A DNA stretch of 64,000 nt, from NCBI GenBank assembly GCA_015486055.1, contig WFSJ01000059.1:26626-90625 (forward strand), written 5' to 3'. This stretch comes from Acidobacteriota bacterium. Its GTDB lineage: Bacteria > Acidobacteriota > Aminicenantia > S016-38. The notes beneath the pieces were generated by a model, which saw only the letters and a program-made list of their open reading frames with translations, made no database searches and was not told where the DNA came from. Positions 38,392-48,510 of this stretch are shown here, in pieces (the first letter of the stretch is position 1; every line of letters begins with the position of its first letter). The position numbers and the translations under genes are program-made.

Positions 38392-39375
38392 ATGAAATTG
38401 ATAATTCATCATTGGGATGCGGATGGAATCGCTTCCGCAGTTTTGTACACAAGAATCAATGAGGGGAACTTCTCATATTTTACCCCCGAGATAGGAAATT
38501 ACTTTATTGACGGCGAGGACAAAAGAGCCATAAAATCCTTTAATTGTGAAGAAGCTGTTCTCCTTGATATGAGCCTCCCTGAGGAAGATTTGAATTTCCT
38601 GAACTTCTTATTCCCTTTTAGGGTAATCGATCATCACCAGGGAAAAAAAGTCAAAGGGATTGACATATATAACCCAACAATAGAGGGAAAAGGAGAATAT
38701 CTTTCCAATACTCTCGTTCTTTCTGAAGCCTTTTCCCTTCCTCATTCTGAGCTTGTTTACCTTGGTATTTACGGCGACGCAGGTTTCAAATTAAAGAAGG
38801 GAGACAAAACTCTTAAAGAGATAAAAGGCTTTTTCGGAAAGAATTTTGGAAGGTTCAAGAGGAGCGTAAAAATAGTGGACATTCAGTATAAAACAGGAGA
38901 CAGGGAAAGGGTATACTCTGCTGTAAGATTTCTTCTTGAAAATTCACTCCTTTCCATACTCTCTCACAAGGACTTCGCTGATGTCGAGCGCATGATTGAT
39001 GAGGAAAAGAAGAAGGAGATAAAGAAGTTGAAGATGGCGAGAAATACCAATTTCCTCTTTACCTCATCAAGATTTAGAATAGTCTCTGACCTCGCAAGAA
39101 GCCTTTATTCATTGTATCCAAATAAAATAAATGTGGTTTTAGGGCTTCAAGGGAAGAGGTACAACTTCTACCTGAGAACAGGACATGTTGACCTTTCCCT
39201 CCTTGTCAAAAAAGCAAAGGATTTAGGATACTTCGCCGGGGGAAAAGTGGATGTAATAGGAGTTGTGCTGGAAAAGAAAGAAGCGGGTAATTTTGTGAAT
39301 CTTGTGGAAGACTTTTTTGGGAAAATGGGAATATCCTTGGGACTAAAGGACCTATTTGAAAATTTTGAACCTTAA
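38392..39375 (+). CDS. DHH-family phosphoesterase
   Basis: IHHWDADGIASAVL and RVIDHHQGKK motifs; C-terminal GGKVDVIGVVL. Confidence 0.82.
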   Translation: MKLIIHHWDADGIASAVLYTRINEGNFSYFTPEIGNYFIDGEDKRAIKSFNCEEAVLLDMSLPEEDLNFLNFLFPFRVIDHHQGKKVKGIDIYNPTIEGKGEYLSNTLVLSEAFSLPHSELVYLGIYGDAGFKLKKGDKTLKEIKGFFGKNFGRFKRSVKIVDIQYKTGDRERVYSAVRFLLENSLLSILSHKDFADVERMIDEEKKKEIKKLKMARNTNFLFTSSRFRIVSDLARSLYSLYPNKINVVLGLQGKRYNFYLRTGHVDLSLLVKKAKDLGYFAGGKVDVIGVVLEKKEAGNFVNLVEDFFGKMGISLGLKDLFENFEP

Positions 39376-39411
39376 TACGCAGAATTATATAATTTATTGT
39401 AGGAGGTAAAA

Positions 39412-40416
39412 ATGAAGGAGTATATTACTCTATCAAGATTTATAATCGAGGAACAGAGAAATTATCCAGGGGCAACTGGGGAATTTTCAAGTCTCTTCAG
39501 TGATATTACAACTGCCTCAAAAGTGGTTTACCGGGAGGTAAATAGGGCAGGTATAGCCGAGATATTGGGTTCAACGGGCAGTATAAATGTCTTCGGGGAG
39601 GAAGTGCAAAAGTTAGATGAATTCGCTTTAAAAACCTTTGTTGGAGTCCTCAGCAGAGGAGGATACCTTGCTGGAATGGCATCTGAGGAGACAGTCTCAG
39701 TTATAAAAATGCCGGACGATGTTCCAAGGGGAAAATACCTTTTCGCCTTCGATCCCCTCGACGGTTCTTCTAACATAGATGTAAATGTGAGTGTTGGAAC
39801 AATTTTCGGAATCTGGAAAAGAAAGGACGGGGAAGGGGATGCCAGCGAAGAAGATTTTCTCCAGCCTGGAAAGGATATAATTGCCTCAGGTTATGTTGTT
39901 TACGGCTCATCAGCTATGCTCGTTTACACAACAGGTCGGGGTGTCCACGGCTTCACCCTTGATCCTTCTGTTGGCGAATTCATCCTGTCCCACTACGATA
40001 TAAAGATACCCGAAAAGGGGAAACTATATAGTGCAAATGAGGGCTATTACAATCGGTGGTCCAAAGCAATGAAAAATTACATTGAATACCTTAAGGAAGA
40101 GGATAAAGAAGCGGGAAAACCATATTCTGCAAGATATATAGGCTCTTTAGTCTCGGACTTTCACAGAAATCTCCTGAAGGGCGGAATTTTCTTGTATCCA
40201 GCAGATTCCAAGCATCCCAAGGGAAAACTCAGGCTTCTCTATGAAGCTTTCCCTCTATCATATATAGTAGAACAGGCGGGAGGCGCTGCAACAGATGGAA
40301 AAAGGAGAATCCTTGATATAGTCCCAGAAAACATACACCAGAGGATTCCTCTTATCATAGGAAGCAAAAGAGATGTTGAGAAATTTAGAGAATTCGTAGA
40401 AAAAGAAGGGGAATAA
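39412..40416 (+). CDS. fbp: Class I fructose-1,6-bisphosphatase
   Basis: AFDPLDGSSNIDVNVSVGTIFGIW, YSARYIGSLVSDFHRNLLKGGIFLYP. Confidence 0.97.
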   Translation: MKEYITLSRFIIEEQRNYPGATGEFSSLFSDITTASKVVYREVNRAGIAEILGSTGSINVFGEEVQKLDEFALKTFVGVLSRGGYLAGMASEETVSVIKMPDDVPRGKYLFAFDPLDGSSNIDVNVSVGTIFGIWKRKDGEGDASEEDFLQPGKDIIASGYVVYGSSAMLVYTTGRGVHGFTLDPSVGEFILSHYDIKIPEKGKLYSANEGYYNRWSKAMKNYIEYLKEEDKEAGKPYSARYIGSLVSDFHRNLLKGGIFLYPADSKHPKGKLRLLYEAFPLSYIVEQAGGAATDGKRRILDIVPENIHQRIPLIIGSKRDVEKFREFVEKEGE

Positions 40417-40418
40417 AA

Positions 40419-40811
40419 ATGAAAGTTTTTAACACTGAGAAGGGACCAAAACCAATAGGTCCCTATTCTCAAGCTGTAAAGTCAAAGGATTTTATTTTCC
40501 TCTCGGGTCAGCTCCCTATTGCGCCTGCAACAGGTAATGTTTCCGGCTTCTCAATAGAGCAGCAAAGCGAACAGGTATTTAAAAATGTAAAGGCAATCCT
40601 TGAAGAAAGCGGAAGCAGTCTAAAAAATGTGGTTCAAGTGACCATTATAATGTCAAACCTTGACGAATTTCAGAGGATGAACAGGGTCTACGGGAGTTTT
40701 TTTACTGAAAACTACCCCTCAAGAACAGTATTTCAGGCTGCAAGAATTCCAAAGGATGCAAAGATTGAGGTCTCTGTTATAGCTGAGTTTGAGGAGGAAA
40801 AAGAAGGGTAA
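40419..40811 (+). CDS. RidA-family deaminase
   Basis: KGPKPIGPYSQAVK, LSGQLPI, YPSRTVFQAARIPKDAKIEVSVIAE. Confidence 0.95.
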   Translation: MKVFNTEKGPKPIGPYSQAVKSKDFIFLSGQLPIAPATGNVSGFSIEQQSEQVFKNVKAILEESGSSLKNVVQVTIIMSNLDEFQRMNRVYGSFFTENYPSRTVFQAARIPKDAKIEVSVIAEFEEEKEG

Positions 40812-42004
40812 TGCCCAGATATCTTCTTAAAATTGCTTCTGAGGTTAGGGTCTGGGAGGAGGAATGCTGGGCCGCTGATCAGAAGGAAGCAAGGGAAATA
40901 TATGAAAGGAAAGGATTCGCAGTCCTTGGAATAAAGAGGAAATGGGGAAATTTAAGGCTTAAGAAATTTTCCCTTAAATGGAAGGATAAAATAATATTCA
41001 CCCAGGAATTTCTCGCGCTTGCCAAGGCCGGAGTGCCATTTATAAAAGCCCTTGAGCTTATAATGAGAAGAACGAAAAATCCAAGGCTCAAGGAAATAGT
41101 CTCGGGTGCCAAAGAGAGGATAATAGATGGTGCTGCGCTCTCAGAGGCTTTCACTCCCTATTCAAAAGACTTTGGCATGCTTTTTGTGACATCTCTTGCA
41201 GCAGGGGAAAGAAGCGGGAAGATAGAGGATACCCTTGAGAAATACCTTGAATACGCAAATTTTATGGACAATATTACATCAAGGATAAAAAGTGCCCTTA
41301 CTTATCCTGCGGTAGTTCTTACGGTCTCTTTCTTCTTGGTGTTTCTACTCACAACATTTGTCATCCCTAAGTTTGCCGATTTCTACAAGGGAGCCAACAT
41401 TGAATTACCCTTAGTCACTCTTTCTATCCTTTCAATATCATCTTTTATGGAAAATAACTGGCTGGCTATACTTATTTCCCTTTTTGTTATCTATTCTATC
41501 TACAAATATTCGTTAAGATTCGAAAAATTCAATATCTGGACTGATAAACTAAAACTTTCTTCCCCTTTTTTGGGAGAGGGCATAGTGCTTATCTCTTCAT
41601 CCATTTATTTCAGAACCCTTTCTTTTCTCCTTGCTGGAGGAATACCTATAGTGAATGCCACTTCTACAGCAGCTTCTTCATCTCCCAATGCTTATATAAG
41701 AAAAGCTCTTAATTTAGTGCCTGAGGAAATAAAAGAGGGGGGGAATTTAACCAACAGCCTTGAGAAAATAGAAATACTCCCAGATATAGGAGTTGAAATG
41801 GTGAGGGTTGGGGAAGGTTCGGGTCAGCTTGAGGAGCTTCTTTTTCAAGCTGCGGATTTTATAGAAAAGGAATTCGACTTTAAGATAAAGAGCTGGCTTG
41901 CCATTCTCGAACCACTTATAATATTATTTCTTGGCTTAATTGTTGGGATAATGCTCCTTTCTGTTTATCTCCCTATTTTCCATCTGGCGAGGGGGATAGG
42001 ATGA
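40811..42004 (+). CDS. Type II secretion / type IV pilus inner-membrane protein (GspF/PilC)
   Basis: TQEFLALAKAGVPFIKALELI, ALTYPAVVLTVSF, VRVGEGSGQLEELL. Confidence 0.93.
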   Translation: MPRYLLKIASEVRVWEEECWAADQKEAREIYERKGFAVLGIKRKWGNLRLKKFSLKWKDKIIFTQEFLALAKAGVPFIKALELIMRRTKNPRLKEIVSGAKERIIDGAALSEAFTPYSKDFGMLFVTSLAAGERSGKIEDTLEKYLEYANFMDNITSRIKSALTYPAVVLTVSFFLVFLLTTFVIPKFADFYKGANIELPLVTLSILSISSFMENNWLAILISLFVIYSIYKYSLRFEKFNIWTDKLKLSSPFLGEGIVLISSSIYFRTLSFLLAGGIPIVNATSTAASSSPNAYIRKALNLVPEEIKEGGNLTNSLEKIEILPDIGVEMVRVGEGSGQLEELLFQAADFIEKEFDFKIKSWLAILEPLIILFLGLIVGIMLLSVYLPIFHLARGIG

Positions 42005-43512
42005 GAATGGATGTTGAACTTGCAAGATTATTCACTCCTGAGTTGATCTACAGAATAAAATTTCTCCCCTTAGGCTGGCAAGACAGGAAGCTGAAAATTG
42101 CCATGGTTGATCCCGACAACCCTCTCTTTAGAGAAGAGATAGAAAGCTTTATAGGAGCAAAGATAATACCTTCAAAAATCAGTGAAGAAGAATTTGAAGA
42201 GGAAATTAGAGAAGCCGACCTTGTAAAAGGAGTTCTTGAAGAAGCCTCAGAGGCTTTCTCTGGAGAAGAGATAATGGGGGTAGGAGAGGAAGAGGTTTCG
42301 GTTGAATCCTTATCCCTTCAGGAATCCTCAATAGTCAAGCTCGTAAATTCAGTGGTATTCACAGCAGTCCATAGAGGTGCCTCAGATATTCACATTGAGG
42401 TTACAGACAGGAATGTCAAGGTTAAATACAGAGTAGATGGGGTTCTTTACCCTGCAATGGAACCCATCCAGAAGAAATTCCACTCGGGAATAATCTCAAG
42501 AATAAAGGTTATGGCCGATCTTGATATCGCGGAGAAAAGAATCCCCCAAGATGGAAGGTTTCAGCTCAGGATAAAGGGGAAAAAGATAGATTTCAGAGTA
42601 TCAATCCTTCCCGGTATACACGGTGAAGAATGTGTTATAAGGATTCTTGACAAAGAACACCTTGCAAGTTCCTTCAAGAAGCTTACCCTTGATAAATTGG
42701 GATTTGATGAGGATGTTGTAAGAAGTATAAGGAAGCACATAAACTTTCCATACGGGATGTTTCTCGTAACAGGACCCACTGGTTCAGGAAAAACCACAAC
42801 CTTATATGCTGCGCTGAGCGAAATAGTGACAGAAGAGGAGAAAATAATAACCATTGAGGACCCCGTAGAATATAATGTGCCCGGAATCCTCCAGATACCT
42901 GTGAACGAGAAAAAAGGACTTACCTTTGCCAGGGGGCTTCGTTCTATCTTAAGGCACGATCCTGATAAGGTTATGGTGGGGGAAATAAGAGATCCAGAAA
43001 CAGCGGAAATAGCAGTTCAGGCTGCCCTCACGGGTCATCTTGTCATGACAACAGTGCATGCCAACAATGTCTTTGATGTAATAAGCAGATTTGTTCACAT
43101 GGGGATAGACCTCCACAGCCTTGTTTCTGCCCTCAATGCCACCCTCGCTCAAAGGCTCGTCAGGAAGTTATGTCCTCATTGCAAGATTGAGGTAAAATAC
43201 GACAAATCCACACTTGAGGAAAATGGGTTTGACCCTGAAATATACTCAGGTCACACTTTTTACAAACCCGGTGGTTGCGATTTCTGCAATCGGACAGGCT
43301 ACAGAGGAAGAATGGCGATAGGAGAATTTTTGGAACTATCTGATACAATTAAGGAAATGATTGTCGCAAGAAAACCTTCCAGGCTCATAAAGGAAGAAGC
43401 GAGAAAGTCCGGTATGGAATTTATAAGAGAAAAGGGCATGAAGAAAGTTATTGAGGGGGCAACTTCTCTCAGAGAGTTAAATAAAGTAAGTTTCGCCAGC
43501 CTTGAAAAATGA
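42001..43512 (+). CDS. Secretion/pilus assembly ATPase (GspE/PilB)
   Basis: GASDIHIEV, GPTGSGKTTTLYAAL, LRHDPDKVMVGEIRDPETAEIAVQAALTGHLVMTTVHAN, tetracysteine CPHC..CDFC. Confidence 0.97.
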   Translation: MRMDVELARLFTPELIYRIKFLPLGWQDRKLKIAMVDPDNPLFREEIESFIGAKIIPSKISEEEFEEEIREADLVKGVLEEASEAFSGEEIMGVGEEEVSVESLSLQESSIVKLVNSVVFTAVHRGASDIHIEVTDRNVKVKYRVDGVLYPAMEPIQKKFHSGIISRIKVMADLDIAEKRIPQDGRFQLRIKGKKIDFRVSILPGIHGEECVIRILDKEHLASSFKKLTLDKLGFDEDVVRSIRKHINFPYGMFLVTGPTGSGKTTTLYAALSEIVTEEEKIITIEDPVEYNVPGILQIPVNEKKGLTFARGLRSILRHDPDKVMVGEIRDPETAEIAVQAALTGHLVMTTVHANNVFDVISRFVHMGIDLHSLVSALNATLAQRLVRKLCPHCKIEVKYDKSTLEENGFDPEIYSGHTFYKPGGCDFCNRTGYRGRMAIGEFLELSDTIKEMIVARKPSRLIKEEARKSGMEFIREKGMKKVIEGATSLRELNKVSFASLEK

Positions 43513-44276
43513 AGCTTTTTAAGAAAAATAAAATCGTTCTCATAGAAGAAGATGTGATCTATTTTGCCCGGAAAAAAGGAAAAAATATAATTGTAGAAAA
43601 TGAAAAGCTGAGTGAGGGAACTATTGACCCAAACCCCTTCAAAGAGAATGTTTTTGGAGAAGAACTTAAGGAAAAGCTCAAAGAGCTTAAATCCAAGACT
43701 GGCATTGAGGGGAAGGTTGACCTGCTTCTCCCAGGTGGAGCTTCATTCATAACAGTGATCGATCTTCCCGAGCTCCCTGAAGATTCGCAAGAGAGAAGAA
43801 GAATGGTAAGCTTTTATATGGAGAAAAGGTTCCCAAGAAAAGGGGAGCTTTTTATAGCAGAAAACAAAATCGGACAAAGAAAAGTCCTTGTGGCTGTAGC
43901 TTCAAAAGAAGCCCTGAATTCCTATACTGCACCTGTAAAATCCTCAGGATTAAAGCCAGTATCAGTAAAGCCTTCTTCAATCTCAGCTTTAAATTATCTT
44001 CTTGAGAGGGAAACAAATGCGAGCTTTATCCTGATCTTTTTCTTATTGAGAAGAATAATTTTCATTGGGGTAAAGGATGGAAATCCTGTGGTTTATCGCA
44101 CCCTTAGAAGCCCCTACACTGAGGAAGAAGCCTCTGAAGAACTCAGGATTGTTAAAAAATTTATGGGAAATAAGGTCAAATTATTCGGATGTGGGGAAAA
44201 TATCCCTGAGTGGGAAGGATTGGAAAAGTCCGAAAAGGACTGTTTTTCAATGATGATTGAGGGGGAACTATGCTAA
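43509..44276 (+). CDS. PilM/GspL-like protein
   Basis: Position between GspE and PilN-like genes; ATPase-fold-like sequence (VDLLLPGGASFITVIDLPELPE). Confidence 0.6.
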   Translation: MKLFKKNKIVLIEEDVIYFARKKGKNIIVENEKLSEGTIDPNPFKENVFGEELKEKLKELKSKTGIEGKVDLLLPGGASFITVIDLPELPEDSQERRRMVSFYMEKRFPRKGELFIAENKIGQRKVLVAVASKEALNSYTAPVKSSGLKPVSVKPSSISALNYLLERETNASFILIFFLLRRIIFIGVKDGNPVVYRTLRSPYTEEEASEELRIVKKFMGNKVKLFGCGENIPEWEGLEKSEKDCFSMMIEGELC

Positions 44277-44809
44277 AGAAAATAGAACTTGATTTTCTTG
44301 AAAGACATAGGTTCAATTTAGAAAGGCAGGGCAGGAAAATTGCTTATTATTTTCTACTCTTGCTTCTCGTATTTTTCCTGTTCTCTTCTTTGCTGTATTA
44401 CATCAGGGGAAAGAACAAGGCAAAGAGATTTCTGGACCTAAACTCCGAGGTTTATTCAACAGAGGAAAAGGTTACAAAAAATAAGAAAGAGTTGAAGAAA
44501 AGGAAGGCTATAATATCTCCTGAAATTAAGATCCTGAATTCTGCCATTGAAAGGAAAGCTTTTTCCTTCACAGAAGCTTTCTGGATGCTCGAAAACTCTC
44601 TTCCAAAGAGAAGCTATATAACAAGAATAACCATATCTTCAAATGCAAAGGTGGTACTTACCGGGGTTTTCCCTGGCTCCTCTGCAATTAAAGATTTTAT
44701 TGAATCACTATCAAAGGGAAATAAATACCAAGTTTATCTCACTAGGGAAGAGCAAGGAAAGGAAGGAAGAACTGCCAACGTTGCCTGGGACCTCAAGGGG
44801 GGAAAATGA
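44270..44809 (+). CDS. PilN-like protein
   Basis: Single N-terminal TM followed by coiled coil; YITRITISSNAKVVLTGVFPG typical of PilN; operon context. Confidence 0.68.
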   Translation: MLKKIELDFLERHRFNLERQGRKIAYYFLLLLLVFFLFSSLLYYIRGKNKAKRFLDLNSEVYSTEEKVTKNKKELKKRKAIISPEIKILNSAIERKAFSFTEAFWMLENSLPKRSYITRITISSNAKVVLTGVFPGSSAIKDFIESLSKGNKYQVYLTREEQGKEGRTANVAWDLKGGK

Positions 44810-45324
44810 AAAAAAGATTAACAGTTCTTATCATTGTCGATATTCTTCTGCTTGTATTCATTTTTATACCTTCCTACAGAAAATATAAAGGAATGATCGC
44901 AGGGATAAAAGAGATGGAAACAAAAAAAGAGAGCCTCTCTAAGGAAATTGAAGATATAAATAGAAGTGAGAAAAAACTCAAGCTGGAATTTGTTAAATTA
45001 AAGGAGTTTAAATCTTCCTCCCTCTTTCAGGGAGACTCGGGGCGCGTTTTCCTCAGAAGCAAGATAAATGACGCCTTCTCAAGAGCTGGGATTCCCTTCC
45101 CTGGTATGAACTTCTCTCAGCCTTCCTCAACTGCAGGGAGCGTTTACAAGGTGAAAATATCTCTCCCAAGAATAAGAACCCATTATTTAAAGCTGAGAAG
45201 GTTAATCTATTATCTTGAGAACTCAAAAAAACTGATAATAATAAAAAACATCTCTATCTCAAGAGAAAAAGGAGGAAGCATTTCTGCGAACATAAATCTG
45301 GAGGCATATTTCAGTGAGACTTAA
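44806..45324 (+). CDS. PilO-like protein
   Basis: N-terminal TM, coiled coil and ferredoxin-like C-terminal part; operon context. Confidence 0.65.
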   Translation: MKKRLTVLIIVDILLLVFIFIPSYRKYKGMIAGIKEMETKKESLSKEIEDINRSEKKLKLEFVKLKEFKSSSLFQGDSGRVFLRSKINDAFSRAGIPFPGMNFSQPSSTAGSVYKVKISLPRIRTHYLKLRRLIYYLENSKKLIIIKNISISREKGGSISANINLEAYFSET

Positions 45325-45688
45325 GGTTTATTTGCTACCTCTTATGCTCCTGTCTGTCCTTGAATTGAAAACAGACCTTCTCGTAGTTAAAAAATTCAAA
45401 ATGCCTGTCAGAGATATTTTTTATACCTATACTATTAGAAAAACACCTCCTCCTATCCGAAGTATTCAAATCCCTATGGAAAACCCTGAGGTTATTGAAT
45501 ACTATGGAAATACCAAGGGACAAAAAGGGGTAGTCGCTGTGCTCAGCCTGAATGGGGAGGTATACACAGTAAAAGAGGGCGAACTTATAGCAAAAAGATA
45601 CAGGGTTTTGAAAATTTATTCTAACAAGGTTGTTCTAAAAGATGAAGAGAAAAGAAAAAATATCACAGTAAAATTAAAGGAGGGATAA
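45314..45688 (+). CDS. PilP/GspC-like small protein
   Basis: Secreted-like 124 aa with VVAVLSLNGEVYTVKEGELIAKRYRVLKIYSNKVVLKD (homology-region-like); immediately upstream of the secretin. Confidence 0.6.
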   Translation: MRLKVYLLPLMLLSVLELKTDLLVVKKFKMPVRDIFYTYTIRKTPPPIRSIQIPMENPEVIEYYGNTKGQKGVVAVLSLNGEVYTVKEGELIAKRYRVLKIYSNKVVLKDEEKRKNITVKLKEG

Positions 45689-47773
45689 ATGAAAAAATTA
45701 CTGATTTTTCTGGGGATAGTGTTCATTTTTTCAGGATGTATGACAATTTCTCCTTATGCAAAACAGGGAAAAATATATCTAATGATGGGAAAATTTGATG
45801 AGGCAGTGAAAGCATATGAGGCTGCTTTACAATCAGACCCTATCAATCCTGAATATAAGGCAGGTTTATACAGAGCAAAACTCTCCGCTTCTATACATTA
45901 CTGGATGAAAGGAGAAAAAGCACTCTCAATCGGAGATAAAGCCTCTGCTCTTAAGTTTTACAGGAAAGCCCTCACATATCAGCCGAGCAATGAAGCAATA
46001 ATAAAGAGGATAGAAAGATTAAGCGGGGGGAAGGTTAAAGAAAGGAGGCGAAGAGCATACGCTGGCCCAAGGGCAAAAGTTTCCTTGAATTTCACAAGGA
46101 CAAATTTAAAGACAATTTTCAAAGCCCTCGGCAAGTATTCAGGAATAAATTTTATATTTGATGAGGGTTTCAGAAATATAAATTATTCAATATCAATGGA
46201 AAATGTGGACTTTGAGGACGCCCTAAGACTGCTTTGTGCTTCAACGCAGAATTTTTATTACAAAATAGACGATAAAAACTATCTCATCATCCCTGATAAT
46301 CCTAAGAAGAGGGAACAGTATATAGCAAAGAAGGTGAGGATATTCTACCTCAGATACACGAGCGTGAAATCAATGAGGCTTGCCCTTGGAATGATTCTCT
46401 TAGGGAGAAGGAGAACTATGAGCATTTCTTATGATGAGTTTATGAATGCAGTTATAGTAAAGGGAACTGATGACCAAATTGAATATGTGGAAAAGCTTAT
46501 TGACAGGCTTGACAGACCAAAGGGAGAGGTAATAATCCAGGCTGAGGTTCTGGAAGTAAACAGATCAAAGCTTGCTCAAATGGGACTGGACCTCAATAAC
46601 TATTCCATAGGAGCTGGCATTATTGCCCCTTCTACAGGAACCTCGAAAGAAGGAGGCTCTCCCCAGGGAAATATCACTTTTAATACCTTAAAAAACCTCA
46701 CAGGAGATGATATCGCCATAGTTATGCCAGCTGCCTATCTGAAATTTCTTGAGACGGCAACTGAATCGAGAATAATGGCAAAACCATTATTAAGAGGACT
46801 TGACGGGGAAAAGGTAACCCTCAAGATCGGAAACAGGGTCCCCATACCCCAGACAGTATTTTCTCCGATAGCTGCTGGAGGGATGAATATCCAGCCAGTT
46901 ACATCCTTCCAATATCAGGATGTTGGGATAGTAATGGAAATGGAACCAAGGATAAACAGTAAAGATGAGGTAACCTTGAAGCTCAAGATAAATGTTTCAT
47001 CAATAGCAGGACAAGGTTACAATAATCTTCCCATACTTGGAAATAGAGAAGTGGAAATGACTGCAAGAGTGAAGGGTGGAGAAACCGTGATAATAGCAGG
47101 GCTTCTCAGAAATGAGGAGAGCCAAACAGTGAAATCACCTCCATTCTTTGCAAGACTCCCAATCATAGGGTGGATTTTCTCAAACCTTGAAAGGAAAAAG
47201 GACATGACAGATGTAGTTATTTCACTCACTCCTTATATAGTTAATTACACAGAACCCACCGTTGAGGAGCAAAAGGCCATAGTCTCACCAGGAGGTAAAG
47301 GTTTGACCCTTAAGGGCGAGAAGAAAGGTGAAGCTCGGGCACCTGAAGAGAAAATCCCGAAAAGAAGGCTGAAACCGAGTGAAGGTTCCTCAATAAACAT
47401 CTTCCCAAAAAGAATCTTCATAAGGAAAGGGACCTCATTTACCACATCAATTTCTTACAATGGCGAGCCCGTATCCTCTGGCGAAATTGTCCTGGAGTTT
47501 TCTCAGGGTCTCCAAGTAGATGATATAACTCCAGCTGTGGCATTATCCTCTGCCTCATTCATGAAGAACATCACAGGAAACAAGGTTGTACTCGCATTTA
47601 CACTGGCCGGAGGGAAAACATTAGAATCTGACCAGATTGCTCTCATAAGATTTAAAACGACCAACAATAAGAAAGGTAACATAAGTATATTATCGGCCTC
47701 TATGAGAAACTCATCACAGGAGGAGATATTAGTCAACTTGCCCGAACCAGTTACTATTATCCCGACCAAATGA
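45689..47773 (+). CDS. Lipoprotein secretin (GspD/PilQ) with N-terminal TPRs and C-terminal cohesin-like domain
   Basis: Lipobox FIFSGCMT; TPR FDEAVKAYEAALQSDPINPEY; secretin domain (NRVPIPQ..., GGETVIIAGLLRNEESQTVKSPPFFARLPIIGWIFSN); C-terminal SGEIVLEFSQGLQVDDI...IALIRFKTTNNKKGNISI. Confidence 0.9.
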   Translation: MKKLLIFLGIVFIFSGCMTISPYAKQGKIYLMMGKFDEAVKAYEAALQSDPINPEYKAGLYRAKLSASIHYWMKGEKALSIGDKASALKFYRKALTYQPSNEAIIKRIERLSGGKVKERRRRAYAGPRAKVSLNFTRTNLKTIFKALGKYSGINFIFDEGFRNINYSISMENVDFEDALRLLCASTQNFYYKIDDKNYLIIPDNPKKREQYIAKKVRIFYLRYTSVKSMRLALGMILLGRRRTMSISYDEFMNAVIVKGTDDQIEYVEKLIDRLDRPKGEVIIQAEVLEVNRSKLAQMGLDLNNYSIGAGIIAPSTGTSKEGGSPQGNITFNTLKNLTGDDIAIVMPAAYLKFLETATESRIMAKPLLRGLDGEKVTLKIGNRVPIPQTVFSPIAAGGMNIQPVTSFQYQDVGIVMEMEPRINSKDEVTLKLKINVSSIAGQGYNNLPILGNREVEMTARVKGGETVIIAGLLRNEESQTVKSPPFFARLPIIGWIFSNLERKKDMTDVVISLTPYIVNYTEPTVEEQKAIVSPGGKGLTLKGEKKGEARAPEEKIPKRRLKPSEGSSINIFPKRIFIRKGTSFTTSISYNGEPVSSGEIVLEFSQGLQVDDITPAVALSSASFMKNITGNKVVLAFTLAGGKTLESDQIALIRFKTTNNKKGNISILSASMRNSSQEEILVNLPEPVTIIPTK

Positions 47774-48510
47774 AAGAGCGCCAGGGGAGCGTGGAGGAAA
47801 ACAGGGAAATTGCTTCAGGATATTTTTCCTTAATAGTTTCAGGGGATTTTCCTACTTCTTCCCCCGGGCAATTTGCAATGGTCTCTGTTTCCGACACTTT
47901 TGAGCCATTTTTAAGAAGGCCCTTCGGGATAGCAGACCAGGGGAACAACTGGATAAGGTTTATTTACAAGGTTCAAGGAAGGGGAACAGAGCTCCTTTCA
48001 AGACTAAAGAAAGGTGAAGTTCTATCTCTTATAACCCCATTAGGAAAAGGATTCTTCATGGAAAAAGGGAGGGTACTCCTTGTTGCAGGAGGGACAGGTA
48101 TAGCTCCTCTCCTATATCTTGCACAAAATTTCGAGGAATTCGTCCTTCTCTACGGAGCAAAAACTAAGAGCGCACTTCTCAGAGAGGAGGTAGAAAAAAT
48201 TATAGGTAAAGCCCATTCTTTAATTTACACAACAGAAGACGGCAGTTACGGTTTGAAAGGTCTTCTAACCAGCCATATACCTGAGGAGAAATTCTCTATG
48301 GCCTATGTTGCAGGGCCTTATAAAATGATGAAGGAATTCTCCAGAATTTACAGTGGCGAGGCTCAATTCTCGTTTGAGGAAAGAATGGGCTGCGGTTTTG
48401 GTGTCTGTTATAGTTGTGTTGTCAGAGTGAAGAGGGAAGGGAAGGAGGAATATGTTCGTTCTTGCAAAGAAGGGCCTGTATTCTTCGGGAAGGAGGTTGT
48501 ATGGATCTGA
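47770..48510 (+). CDS. pyrK: Dihydroorotate dehydrogenase electron transfer subunit
   Basis: GQFAMVSVSDTFEPFLRRPFGIAD, LLVAGGTGIAPLLYLA, CGFGVCYSCVVRV..SCKEGPVF. Confidence 0.93.
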   Translation: MKERQGSVEENREIASGYFSLIVSGDFPTSSPGQFAMVSVSDTFEPFLRRPFGIADQGNNWIRFIYKVQGRGTELLSRLKKGEVLSLITPLGKGFFMEKGRVLLVAGGTGIAPLLYLAQNFEEFVLLYGAKTKSALLREEVEKIIGKAHSLIYTTEDGSYGLKGLLTSHIPEEKFSMAYVAGPYKMMKEFSRIYSGEAQFSFEERMGCGFGVCYSCVVRVKREGKEEYVRSCKEGPVFFGKEVVWI

